From Fervidifonticultor_A tertius (lineage in GTDB: Bacteria; Sysuimicrobiota; Sysuimicrobiia; Sysuimicrobiales; Humicultoraceae), in contig JAVKIY010000004.1 in assembly GCA_031459235.1 (NCBI GenBank), positions 16,179 through 80,178 on the forward strand: a stretch of 64,000 nt of DNA. Reading direction: 5' to 3'. A model generated the notes under the pieces. That model was not told the DNA's origin, did not search any database, and saw only the letters and a program-made list of their open reading frames with translations. A program made the translations under genes and the position numbers. Below, in pieces: positions 31,557-39,750 of the stretch (within the stretch, counting starts at the first letter, position 1; every line of letters starts with the position of its first letter).

Positions 31557-34016
31557 ATGGAAGGCGCATCGCCCTCTCCGACGCACCCGCTGACCCGCCC
31601 CGCCGCACCCGACCTCCCGCCCCGGACCCTGGCCGCCTTCGGCGACGACGAGCTGCGGGCCCGCGTCTTCCACGACAAGTACGCGTTGCGCGACGCCGAC
31701 GGTCGGGTGGTGGAGCACACCCCGGACCAGATGTGGCGCCGGATCGCCCGCGAGCTGGCCTCGGTCGAGGCGCCGGCGAAGCAGCAGGAATGGGAGGAGC
31801 GGTTTTACTGGCTGCTGGAGGACTTTCGCTTCATCCCGGGCGGCCGCATCATGCACGGTGCCGGCAACAACCGTCGGGTCACCATGCTCAACTGCTATGT
31901 CATCCCGGTTGCCGACGACTCCATCGAGTCGATCTTCGGCTGGATGACCGAGGCGGCGCGCACCTATAGCCTGGGCGGCGGGGTCGGGACCGACATCTCG
32001 GTGTTGCGCCCACGCGGGGCGCCCGTGAACAACGCCGCCCGCAGCAGCACCGGGTCGGTCTCCTTCATGGAGCTGTTCTCGCTGACCACGGGCACGATCG
32101 GCCAGTCCGGGCGCCGGGGGGCGCTGATGATCACGATCCGGGACGACCACCCGGACGTGTTGGACTTCATCAAGGTGAAGCGCAACCTGACGCGCGTGCG
32201 GTACGCGAACATCAGCGTGCGCGTCTCCGACGCCTTCATGCGGGCGGTGGAGGAGGACGGGACCTACGATCTGGTCTTCGAGAACGACCGGGCGACGGTC
32301 CGTCGGCCGGTGCGCGCCGCCGAGGTCTGGGCAGAGCTGATCCAGGGCGCGCGCGACTACGCCGAGCCCGGGGTCATCTTCTGGGACACCGTGAAACGGT
32401 GGTCCACCTCCGAATACAACGGCATGGGCGTCATCACGACCAACCCGTGCAGCGAGATTCCGCTCGAGCCCTACGGCTGCTGCTGCCTGGGCAACATCAA
32501 CCTAGCCTGCTTCGTCCAGGAGGAGTTCACCTCGCAGGCGCGCGTGGACTGGGACGGCCTGGAGCGGGCGCTACGCTACGCGACGCGGTTCCTTGATAAC
32601 GTCCTCGACTACAACGCCGAGCGCCACCCGCTGCCGCAGCAGCGGGCCGCCAGCCTCTACTCGCGCCGCATCGGCGTGGGGTTCACCGGGCTCGGTGACA
32701 TGCTCATCAAGCTGTGCCTGCGCTACGACAGCGAGGCGGCGATCGCCTTCGTCGGCGGGCTGTTCGACCGCATCAAGAATACCGTCTACGACGAGAGTGT
32801 GACCCTGGCCGCCGAGAAGGGCACCTTCCCGGGCTATGACCGCGAGCAGCACCTGCGGTCGCCGTTCATCGCGACCCTGGCCCCGCGCGTCCGGGAGCGG
32901 ATCGAACGCGTCGGGCTGCGCAACGTCGCGCTGCTCACGGTGCCGCCGGTCGGCAGCGGCGCGGCCCTGGCCGGCGTGACGAGCGGGATCGAGCCGATCT
33001 TCGACCTGTCGTACATCCGCCGGTCGGAGTCGCTCTCGCAGGAGGTGTTCACCGTCTACCACCCGCTCGTGCGCGAGTACATGCGGCGGTTCGGGGTGGA
33101 GCGCGAGGAGGACCTGCCCGACTACTTCGTCACCGCCCACCAGATCCGGCCCGAGCTGCGGGTGCGGATGCAGGCCGCGATCCAGCGGCACATCGACCAC
33201 TCGATCTCCTCGACCGTCAACCTCCCGCACGATACGCCGCCGGAGGAGGTGCAGCGGGTCTACCTGCTGGCGTGGAAGCTGGGGTGCAAAGGCATCACCG
33301 TCTACCGCGAGGGCAGCCGGGAAGGCATCCTCATCACCGAGGGGCAGGCCAAGGGGCAGCCGGCGGCGGCGGCGCCCGCGGCGGTCGCGCGCGCGCAGCC
33401 CCGGGCGCGGCCGAAGGTCACCGCCGGCCGCACCGAGCGGATCGAGACCCCGCGCGGGCGCGTCTACGTGGTCATCAACGAAGATGAAATGGGCGTCTGC
33501 GAGGTCTTCGTGCACTCGCTGGACGTCGAGGCCGAGGCGATCGGTCGGATGGCGTCGCTGGCCCTGCGGGGCGGGCTCGACCCGCGCGACGTGATCGAGC
33601 AGCTCTGGCGGGTGCAGAGCAAGGAGATCGCCTTCGACCGGTCCAGCGACGGCACGGTGGTCCGGGTCTCCACCATCGCGCAGGCCGTGGCGCTCGCGCT
33701 TGGCCGGGCGCTGTACGGCGACGGTTTCCGGCCGGACAAGGCGTTTCCGCGCGCCGACGCGCTGCCTGAGCCGGGCCCCCGGGCGCGCCAGGAGTCCCTG
33801 CGGTTCGGCCCGAGTCCGGACGGGGCGCCGGCACCCGTGGCCGCGGTGCTCGCGCCGGTGGCCGGCGGGGCCGCACCCGGCCCGTCCGGCAACGGCTGGG
33901 CGCAGGAGGCCGGGGTCGCGCTTGAGTTCATCGGCATCTGCCCGGACTGCGGCGCCTCCCTGGTCCACGAGAACGGGTGCGCCACGTGCCGGCAGTGCGG
34001 CTACTCGCGGTGTTGA
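31557..34016 (+). CDS. nrdJ: Adenosylcobalamin-dependent (class II) ribonucleoside reductase
   Basis: The enzyme makes deoxyribonucleotides with or without oxygen, using coenzyme B12 as radical source. The 819-residue protein has the substrate-site motifs GGRIMHGAGNNR, TNPCSEIPLEPYGCC (active-site Cys and Glu) and VPPVGSGAALAGVTSGIEP. After residue ~590 there is an Ala/Pro-rich linker, a further domain, and a C-terminal Cys-rich end (CPDCGASLVHENGC, CRQCGYSRC) that delivers reducing equivalents. ATG 31557 has GGAGGTG upstream. It is co-transcribed with nrdR, so the cell needs cobalamin for this route. Confidence 0.95.
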   Translation: MEGASPSPTHPLTRPAAPDLPPRTLAAFGDDELRARVFHDKYALRDADGRVVEHTPDQMWRRIARELASVEAPAKQQEWEERFYWLLEDFRFIPGGRIMHGAGNNRRVTMLNCYVIPVADDSIESIFGWMTEAARTYSLGGGVGTDISVLRPRGAPVNNAARSSTGSVSFMELFSLTTGTIGQSGRRGALMITIRDDHPDVLDFIKVKRNLTRVRYANISVRVSDAFMRAVEEDGTYDLVFENDRATVRRPVRAAEVWAELIQGARDYAEPGVIFWDTVKRWSTSEYNGMGVITTNPCSEIPLEPYGCCCLGNINLACFVQEEFTSQARVDWDGLERALRYATRFLDNVLDYNAERHPLPQQRAASLYSRRIGVGFTGLGDMLIKLCLRYDSEAAIAFVGGLFDRIKNTVYDESVTLAAEKGTFPGYDREQHLRSPFIATLAPRVRERIERVGLRNVALLTVPPVGSGAALAGVTSGIEPIFDLSYIRRSESLSQEVFTVYHPLVREYMRRFGVEREEDLPDYFVTAHQIRPELRVRMQAAIQRHIDHSISSTVNLPHDTPPEEVQRVYLLAWKLGCKGITVYREGSREGILITEGQAKGQPAAAAPAAVARAQPRARPKVTAGRTERIETPRGRVYVVINEDEMGVCEVFVHSLDVEAEAIGRMASLALRGGLDPRDVIEQLWRVQSKEIAFDRSSDGTVVRVSTIAQAVALALGRALYGDGFRPDKAFPRADALPEPGPRARQESLRFGPSPDGAPAPVAAVLAPVAGGAAPGPSGNGWAQEAGVALEFIGICPDCGASLVHENGCATCRQCGYSRC

Positions 34017-34151
34017 GCCACCAGGGACTCCGCGCGCCAGGGGCGAACTCCTCGGGCTAACGCACGGGCCTGGACCGGCGCACCGGATCGCCCGGGGGGC
34101 GTGACGGCGCGGCGGCCCCGGAGTCCCGGCGCAAGAGAGGGGGGCTTCACC

Positions 34152-34682
34152 ATGCGTGCGTGGACTCTGGCGCTCGCGGTGCTCATCGTCGCGGTCGCGG
34201 CACTGGCACCGGCCGGGGCACAACCCGGTACCCGGCCGCCGCAGCCGGCCAACTACATCATCGTGCCCGGCCACGCCGTCGGCGACATCCAGCTCGGGAT
34301 GACCCAGCAGCAGGTGCTCAACCGGCTGGGGATGCCCGACGAGATCTCTAACGACCGCGGCGGCGACGGCGGGCTGAACGTCTACTGGATCTACCCGCAG
34401 GGCGAGCGGACGGTCCTGGTCATCTCGTGGACCAAGCGGCAGAACGACGCCGGCGGCGTGGACTTCATCTTCACCGACGCGCAGAACTACGTCACGAGCC
34501 GGGGCGTCGCCATGGGCAACTCCAACTTCAGGGACATCCTGCAGCACTACGGCGCGCCCGAGCGGCTGCAGGGCGGCGGCCGGGGCTCGGTCATGCTCTA
34601 CTACGAGGCGCAGGGAATCCGCTTCCGCGTGGAGGGCGAGGGCGGCCGGGTAACGGCCATCACCGTCGTGCCGCGCAAGTAG
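34152..34682 (+). CDS. Exported protein with two BamE/SmpA-like repeats
   Basis: The 176-residue protein begins with a signal peptide (about residues 1-24, cut near PAGAQ). Two similar segments follow: VGDIQLGMTQQQVLNRLGMPDE (about 40-61) and VAMGNSNFRDILQHYGAPERL (about 118-138). Both match the pattern of BamE/SmpA-type folds, in which GMT..QV...LG.P precedes a beta strand. No lipobox Cys is seen. ATG 34152 has GAGAGGGGGG eight bases upstream. The function is unknown; BamE proteins act in outer membrane assembly, but similar folds occur in many secreted proteins. It stands alone between nrdJ and the Phn-type transporter. Confidence 0.7.
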   Translation: MRAWTLALAVLIVAVAALAPAGAQPGTRPPQPANYIIVPGHAVGDIQLGMTQQQVLNRLGMPDEISNDRGGDGGLNVYWIYPQGERTVLVISWTKRQNDAGGVDFIFTDAQNYVTSRGVAMGNSNFRDILQHYGAPERLQGGGRGSVMLYYEAQGIRFRVEGEGGRVTAITVVPRK

Positions 34683-34763
34683 CCGCGCCGGGCGCGGGCT
34701 GGTAGTCTAGAAGACGGGGAGGCAGACGGCGGGCGCGCAGGCGCCCCGGTGGAGGTGGGGAGT

Positions 34764-35711
34764 GTGAGGCAACTGACGCGGTGGGCGGTCGTCGCCCTGG
34801 CGGCCGTGCTGATGGCCGGCGGGCTGGCGGCGCCGCAGGCTTCCGGCCAGACGAGCCTGGTGCTGGCGTTCGTGCCCTCCCAGGACACGCAGCGAGTGCT
34901 CGAGACGGGCAGCATCCTCGCCCGCATGCTCGAGGTGGCGACCGGGTACCGCGTGCGCGCCGAGGTCCCGACGAGCTACGTCGCGACGGTGGAGGGTATG
35001 TGCGCCGGGCGCGTGGACATCGCCTTCCTGGCGCCCTTCGCTTACGTGCTGGCGCACGAGAAGTGCGGCGCCGACGTCCGGCTCGTTAGCGTCCGCGCGC
35101 AGCTCCCGTTCTACAAGGCGCAGATCATGGTCCGCGCCGACCAGCCGGTCCGGACCCTCCAGGACCTGCGCGGCAAGCGGTTCGCGTTCGTGACGCCGGC
35201 GTCGGCCTCGGGGTACCTGTTCCCCGCGGCCCTGCTCAAGAAGAACGGCATCGATCCCGACCGGTTCTTCAGCCAGGTGGTCTTCGCCGGCGGGCACGAC
35301 CGTGTGGTGCTGGCCATCTACACCGGGTCGGTGGACGCCGGTGCCGGCTTCGGCGACGAGGTGTTCAGCGACGCCCGGACGCTGGTGGCGCGCCAGTACC
35401 CGGACGTCAAGGACAAGGTCAAGGTGCTGATGTACACCGACCCGATTCCCAACGACACCGTGTCGTTCCGCCGCGGGCTCTCCGAGGAGGTCAAGGAGCG
35501 CACGACCAAGGCCCTGTTCCGGATCGCCGCGACCGCGCCGGGCCGCGAGAGCCTGGACCGCCTCTACCAGATCCAGGGCTTCGCCGACTTCAACGAGTTG
35601 ACCACGACCTACAAGCAGGGGAAGCTCCGCACGTTCGACGAGTACTTCCAGCCGATCCGCGACGCGGCGCGGTTCCTCGGGCTCAACCTCGAGGAGATGC
35701 TGCGGCGCTAG
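34764..35711 (+). CDS. phnD: Phosphonate/phosphite-type ABC transporter substrate-binding protein
   Basis: The 315-residue protein has a signal peptide (about residues 1-28) and the PhnD family pattern. It opens with LVLAFVPSQDTQRVLE, and then GRVDIAFLAPFAYVLAHEKC, LQDLRGKRFAFVTPASASGYLFPAALLKKNGIDP and FAGGHDRVVLAIYTGSVDAGAGFGDE. It should bind phosphonate, phosphite or a similar oxyanion outside the cell and deliver it to PhnCE. GTG 34764 is preferred over GTG 34749 because GGAGGTGGGG lies just before it. No C-P lyase or phosphonatase genes are in the window, so the ligand is open. Confidence 0.85.
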   Translation: MRQLTRWAVVALAAVLMAGGLAAPQASGQTSLVLAFVPSQDTQRVLETGSILARMLEVATGYRVRAEVPTSYVATVEGMCAGRVDIAFLAPFAYVLAHEKCGADVRLVSVRAQLPFYKAQIMVRADQPVRTLQDLRGKRFAFVTPASASGYLFPAALLKKNGIDPDRFFSQVVFAGGHDRVVLAIYTGSVDAGAGFGDEVFSDARTLVARQYPDVKDKVKVLMYTDPIPNDTVSFRRGLSEEVKERTTKALFRIAATAPGRESLDRLYQIQGFADFNELTTTYKQGKLRTFDEYFQPIRDAARFLGLNLEEMLRR

Positions 35712-35784
35712 GCCGGAGGGCCGGCACGAGGCTGCCACGGGGGAGGGCGGACGCCGCCGCTCCCCCGTGGTGCGAGGAGGCGGC

Positions 35785-36555
35785 ATGCGCGGGGCGGCGG
35801 TCAGGATCGAGCACCTGACGAAGATCTACCCGGACGGCACCCGGGCGCTGCACGACATCACCCTCAACGTGGCGCCGGGCGAGTTCCTGGTCATCATCGG
35901 GTTGTCGGGGTCGGGCAAGTCCACGCTGATGCGCTGCATCAACCGGCTGATCGAGCCCACCTCCGGCAAGGTGTTCGTGGACGACGTCGAGATCACGGCG
36001 CTGCCGCCCGAGGGCCTCCGGCGCGCGCGGCGGCAGATCGGCATGATCTTCCAGCAGTTCAACCTGGTGAAGCGGGCCTCGGTGCTGACCAACGTGCTCT
36101 CGGGCCGGCTGGGCTACCTGCCGCCGGCGTGGGCCCTGTGGGGCTACTTCCCGCGCGAGCTGCGGGAGGAGGCGGTGCGCCACCTGCAGACGGTCGGCAT
36201 CCCGGAGAAGGCGCACACGCGCGCCGACCAGCTCTCGGGCGGCCAGCAGCAGCGGGTCGGCATCGCGCGCGCCCTCATGCAGGACCCCAAGCTGATCCTG
36301 GCGGACGAGCCGGTGGCGAGCCTCGACCCGGCCACCTCGCACTCGGTCCTCAAGTACATCGAGGACCTCAACCGGCGCGAGGGCATCACCGTGCTCTGCA
36401 GCCTCCACTTCCTGAGCCTGGCCCGGCGGTACGGCACGCGCGTGGTCGCGCTCAAGGCCGGGCAGATCGTCTTCGACGGCCTGCCCCGCGAGATCGACGA
36501 GCACCGCTTCAAGGAGATCTACGGCGAAGAGGCCGTCGAGGTGGAGATCGCCTGA
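35785..36555 (+). CDS. phnC: Phosphonate-type ABC transporter ATPase
   Basis: The 256-residue ATPase has Walker A GLSGSGKST (about 39-47), the Q-loop FQQFNLVKR, signature LSGGQQQR (about 150-157), Walker B LILADEPVASLDP and the switch His in LCSLHFLSL. These match PhnC family proteins. ATG 35785 follows GAGGAGG; GTG 35767 is less likely. The stop shares one base with the phnE start (TGATG), so the pair is coupled. Confidence 0.9.
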   Translation: MRGAAVRIEHLTKIYPDGTRALHDITLNVAPGEFLVIIGLSGSGKSTLMRCINRLIEPTSGKVFVDDVEITALPPEGLRRARRQIGMIFQQFNLVKRASVLTNVLSGRLGYLPPAWALWGYFPRELREEAVRHLQTVGIPEKAHTRADQLSGGQQQRVGIARALMQDPKLILADEPVASLDPATSHSVLKYIEDLNRREGITVLCSLHFLSLARRYGTRVVALKAGQIVFDGLPREIDEHRFKEIYGEEAVEVEIA

Positions 36556-37724
36556 TGCAGCGTCACGACGCCACGAGCGGACTGCCGCGCGCGCCCGAGC
36601 TGCCCCGCCCTGGCCTGGGCTCGCTGCGCGTGCTGGCCTGGATCCTCGTGCTGGGGCTCATCTACGCGTACGGCTGGCGGGTCACCGAGATCAACCTGGT
36701 CGAGCTCGCGACGAAGTGGTCGCTGGCGCGGCCGCTGCTGGTGGACCTGCTGCGGCCCGACCTGGTGGCCCGCGTGCCCCGTATCCAGCTGGCCGACGCC
36801 GGGGTCGGCCTGGAGGGGACACCGCCGCCGGCCCCGGAGGTGCGCCGCCCGGCCGGCCAGGTGACGGTGACGCCGGCCAACGCCGCGATCGGCCAGCCGG
36901 TGACGGTGAGCGGGTCCGGGTTTGCGCCCAACCGGCCGGTGGAGCTCATCTGGAAGGACCAGGCCGGCTCCGAGGCGGCGGTCGGCCGCCTCACCACGGA
37001 CGCGCAAGGGGCGTTCCAGACGACCCTGCGGGTTCCCGACGTCATCGGCACGTCCAATCACGTCATCGCCCGGGTGACGCTCGAGGGTACCGTGCTGGCG
37101 CCGAGCAACGCGCTGCGGCTCACGTTCTTCCGCATGATCGAGACGGTCTTCCTGGCCCTGATGGGGACCACGATGGCGGTGGTCTTCGCCGTGCCGCTCT
37201 CGTTCCTGGCCGCCAAGAACCTGATGTCGCGGAGCGCGCTCAGCCTGGGGGTCTACTTCGTCATGCGGACCGTCTTCAACATCGCCCGGTCGATCGAGCC
37301 GCTGATCATGGCGACCGTGTTCGCGGTGTGGGTGGGGATCGGGCCGTTCGCGGGCGTGCTCGCGCTCGGCGTCCACTCGATCGCCTCGCTCGCCAAGCTC
37401 TACTCCGAGCAGATCGAGTCGATCGACCCCGGGCCGATCGAGGCCATCACCGCGACCGGGGCGTCGATGCTCCAGGTCGTTCGCTACGCGGTGGTTCCGC
37501 AGATCGTGCCGCCGTTCATCGCCTTCACGATCTACCGCTGGGACATCAACGTGCGGATGTCCACGGTCATCGGCTTTGTCGGCGGCGGCGGGCTCGGGTT
37601 CCTCCTCATCCAGTACATCAACCTGCTCCAATGGCGGCAGGCTGCGACCGCGGTCTGGGCCATCACCCTGGTGGTTGCGGCGATGGACTACCTGAGCGCC
37701 AGGGTCCGGGAGAAGGTCGTCTAA
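36555..37724 (+). CDS. phnE: Phosphonate-type ABC permease with an inserted Ig-like domain
   Basis: PhnE is the membrane channel of the transporter. The 389-residue protein is longer than the usual ~270. After the first membrane helix (about 25-41) comes a region (about 101-190) with GQVTVTPANAAIGQPVTVSG and SGFAPNRPVELIWKD, the signature of an IPT/TIG or related Ig-like fold. Topology puts it on the outside. The normal permease core follows (about 191-389): MIETVFLALMGTTMAVVFAVPLSFLAAKN and the EAITATGASMLQVVRYAVVPQI cytoplasmic loop that docks on PhnC. The insert may contact PhnD or the cell wall. Core assignment is firm; the role of the insert is inferred. Confidence 0.88.
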   Translation: MQRHDATSGLPRAPELPRPGLGSLRVLAWILVLGLIYAYGWRVTEINLVELATKWSLARPLLVDLLRPDLVARVPRIQLADAGVGLEGTPPPAPEVRRPAGQVTVTPANAAIGQPVTVSGSGFAPNRPVELIWKDQAGSEAAVGRLTTDAQGAFQTTLRVPDVIGTSNHVIARVTLEGTVLAPSNALRLTFFRMIETVFLALMGTTMAVVFAVPLSFLAAKNLMSRSALSLGVYFVMRTVFNIARSIEPLIMATVFAVWVGIGPFAGVLALGVHSIASLAKLYSEQIESIDPGPIEAITATGASMLQVVRYAVVPQIVPPFIAFTIYRWDINVRMSTVIGFVGGGGLGFLLIQYINLLQWRQAATAVWAITLVVAAMDYLSARVREKVV

Positions 37725-37845
37725 CACGACGCCCGTCCTCCCGCCCGGCTGGTCCTGGCGGCGCCACGACGGCCTCCTGCTCCTGGAGGCCGAGGCCTTC
37801 CGACGGTTCGGCGCGTCCCACGCGTTCACCACGCGTACCGGCGGC

Positions 37846-38538
37846 GTGAGCGTGGCGCCCTTCGAGACGCTGAACCTCGGCCGCGGCGTGGGTGACGACC
37901 CGGACGCGGTCCGGACCAACCGCGCGCGCGCCCTGGCCGCGCTGGGCCGCTCGCCCGACGACCACGTGGAGGCCGCGCAGGTGCACGGGGCCGCGGCCGC
38001 CACTGTGGACCGCCGTCACCGGGGCGCGACGATCCCGGCGGTGGACATCCTGATCAGCGCCGATCCGGCGGTGGTGCTCGCCATGCACGGCGCGGACTGC
38101 GTCCCGCTGCTGCTGCTCGACCCCGTGCGCGGGGCGGTCGCCGCGGTGCACGCGGGATGGCGGGGGGCCGCCTCGGACGCTGCCGGCGCCGCAGTGCGCG
38201 CGATGGCCCGGGCGTGTGGCACCGAGCCTGCCGCGCTGCTCGCGGCGATCGGGCCGGCGATCGGGCCGTGCTGCTACGAGGTGGACGGGCCCGTGTTCGA
38301 CCGGTTCCACGCGTGGCCGTGGCGGGACGAGGTGTTCCACGCGACCGGCCCGGGGCGCTGGCAGTTCGACCTCTGGCAGGCGATTCGCCGGCAGCTGCTG
38401 GCGGCGGGCCTGCGCGACGGGGCGGTGGCGACCGTCGGGCTGTGTACCGCCTGTCATTCCGCGCTGTTCTACTCGCACCGTCGCGACCGGCGCACCGGCC
38501 GCACGGCGGGCCTGATCGCGCCCCTCGTCCGGGGCTAG
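37846..38538 (+). CDS. pgeF: Purine nucleoside phosphorylase PgeF (YfiH/LACC1 family), 5' end uncertain
   Basis: The family includes zinc-dependent purine nucleoside phosphorylases, formerly called multicopper polyphenol oxidases. The metal site motifs AMHGADCVPLLL, AVHAGWRG and GPCCYEV are present. The listed GTG 37846 is the first usual start codon, but the conserved N-terminal strand SHAFTTRTGG is encoded in the same frame just before it (from about 37816). That frame is open back to 37696, with no ATG, GTG or TTG. So translation must begin upstream at an unusual codon (ACG 37726 or a CTG are options), or the gene has lost its start. It follows phnE and precedes yggS by 45 bases. Confidence 0.82.
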   Translation: MSVAPFETLNLGRGVGDDPDAVRTNRARALAALGRSPDDHVEAAQVHGAAAATVDRRHRGATIPAVDILISADPAVVLAMHGADCVPLLLLDPVRGAVAAVHAGWRGAASDAAGAAVRAMARACGTEPAALLAAIGPAIGPCCYEVDGPVFDRFHAWPWRDEVFHATGPGRWQFDLWQAIRRQLLAAGLRDGAVATVGLCTACHSALFYSHRRDRRTGRTAGLIAPLVRG

Positions 38539-38583
38539 CGTGCGCAGGGAATCGGGGGTGGTCGAACGAACCCCCGATCTGGC

Positions 38584-39267
38584 GTGGCGGGCGTGGCGGA
38601 GCGGCTCGAGGGGATCCGGGAACGGATCGCGGTCGCCGCGGCGCGTGCCGGCCGCGATCCGGCGGCGGTCACGCTGGTCGGCGCTACGAAGGGCGTCGAT
38701 GTGGGCCGGATCCGGGAGGCGATGGCCGCCGGGTTGGCGGACTTCGGCGAGAACTGGGTCCAGGAGGCCCTGCCGAAGATCGCGGCCGTGGGGCCAGGAC
38801 CCCGGTGGCACTTCATCGGCCGCCTGCAGCGGAACAAGGCCCGGCACGTGGCCGGTGCGTTCGAGGTGGTCCACTCGATCGACCGACTGCGCGTCGCCGA
38901 GGCGCTCGACCGCGCTGCGGCGCGCGCCGGGCGGCGGCTGAGGGTGCTGGTGGAGGTGAACATCGCCTCCGAGGCCACGAAGTCCGGCGTGGCGCCGGAG
39001 GCGGTGGACGCGCTGGTTGCCGCGTTGTCGGGCCTGCGCTACCTCGAGGTGGCGGGGCTAATGACGATCGGGCCGATCGTCGATGTGCCCGAGGCGATGC
39101 GGCCGTACTTCCGCCGGCTGCGCGAGATGCGCGACCGGCTACGGGCCGGCCCGGCCGGCCCGGGGTTCGCTGAGCTGTCGATGGGCATGTCTGCGGACTT
39201 CGAGGTCGCGGTCGAAGAGGGGGCGACCATCGTGCGCGTCGGGCGCGCCGTCTTCGGCGAGCGATGA
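38584..39267 (+). CDS. yggS: PLP homeostasis protein YggS
   Basis: YggS-type proteins bind pyridoxal phosphate on a single barrel domain and balance B6 and amino acid pools. The 227-residue protein has the PLP Lys region VTLVGATKGVDVGRIREAM (Lys about residue 38), FGENWVQEALPK, WHFIGRLQRNK, HSIDRL and the phosphate-binding end LSMGMSADFEVAVEEGATIVRVG. GTG 38584 is the start. The order pgeF-yggS-sepF is conserved in Firmicutes and Actinobacteria near ftsZ; here 9 kb of other genes separate it from ftsZ. Confidence 0.93.
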   Translation: MAGVAERLEGIRERIAVAAARAGRDPAAVTLVGATKGVDVGRIREAMAAGLADFGENWVQEALPKIAAVGPGPRWHFIGRLQRNKARHVAGAFEVVHSIDRLRVAEALDRAAARAGRRLRVLVEVNIASEATKSGVAPEAVDALVAALSGLRYLEVAGLMTIGPIVDVPEAMRPYFRRLREMRDRLRAGPAGPGFAELSMGMSADFEVAVEEGATIVRVGRAVFGER

Positions 39268-39328
39268 CGGTCTGGCCACGGGAGAGGCCGACGATTCCAG
39301 GGAGGGAGGGGAGAGCGGGAGGTGCGCG

Positions 39329-39730
39329 ATGGGCGCGATGCAGCGACTGTGGACGTTCCTGGGCTTCGCCGATGACGAGGCCGAGACCCCGCCGCCTGAC
39401 GGCGAGGAGCCGCGCCGGCGGCGCGCGCCGGTCTTCAACCTGCACGCGGTCCGGCCGATGGAGATCGTGGTCCTCGAGCCCCGCACGTTCGACGAGGCCC
39501 GGGCGGCCGCCGACCACCTGAAGGCCCGGCGCCCGGTCATCGTGAACCTGCGCGACGCGGAGCGCGACCTGGCGCGCCGCGTGGTGGACTTCACCTGCGG
39601 GGTCACTTACGCCGTCGACGGACAGATGCAGCGCATCGGCGACGAGATCTTCCTGTTCGCGCCCAGCACCGTGACGGTCACGGCGGAGACGGCGCGCGAG
39701 GGTGCGCGCGACCTCTTCCCGATGACCTGA
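39329..39730 (+). CDS. sepF: Cell division protein SepF
   Basis: SepF anchors FtsZ to the membrane and organises the septum in lineages that often lack other anchors. The 133-residue protein has an N-terminal amphipathic MQRLWTFLGF, an acidic/basic linker and the SepF core. The core reads FDEARAAADHLKARRPVIVNLRD, LARRVVDFTCGVTYAVDGQMQRIGDEIFLFAP. The ATG is preceded by GGGAGGTG. Both FtsA and SepF are encoded, so the Z ring should have two membrane anchors. Confidence 0.94.
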   Translation: MGAMQRLWTFLGFADDEAETPPPDGEEPRRRRAPVFNLHAVRPMEIVVLEPRTFDEARAAADHLKARRPVIVNLRDAERDLARRVVDFTCGVTYAVDGQMQRIGDEIFLFAPSTVTVTAETAREGARDLFPMT

Positions 39731-39750
39731 GCCGTCCCGCGAGTCCGCCC

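Noticed and set aside
32571..34547. Minus-strand frame of 658 codons
   Set aside because: Shadow of nrdJ and the exported protein gene; no recognisable motif, composition typical of antisense frames in high-GC DNA.
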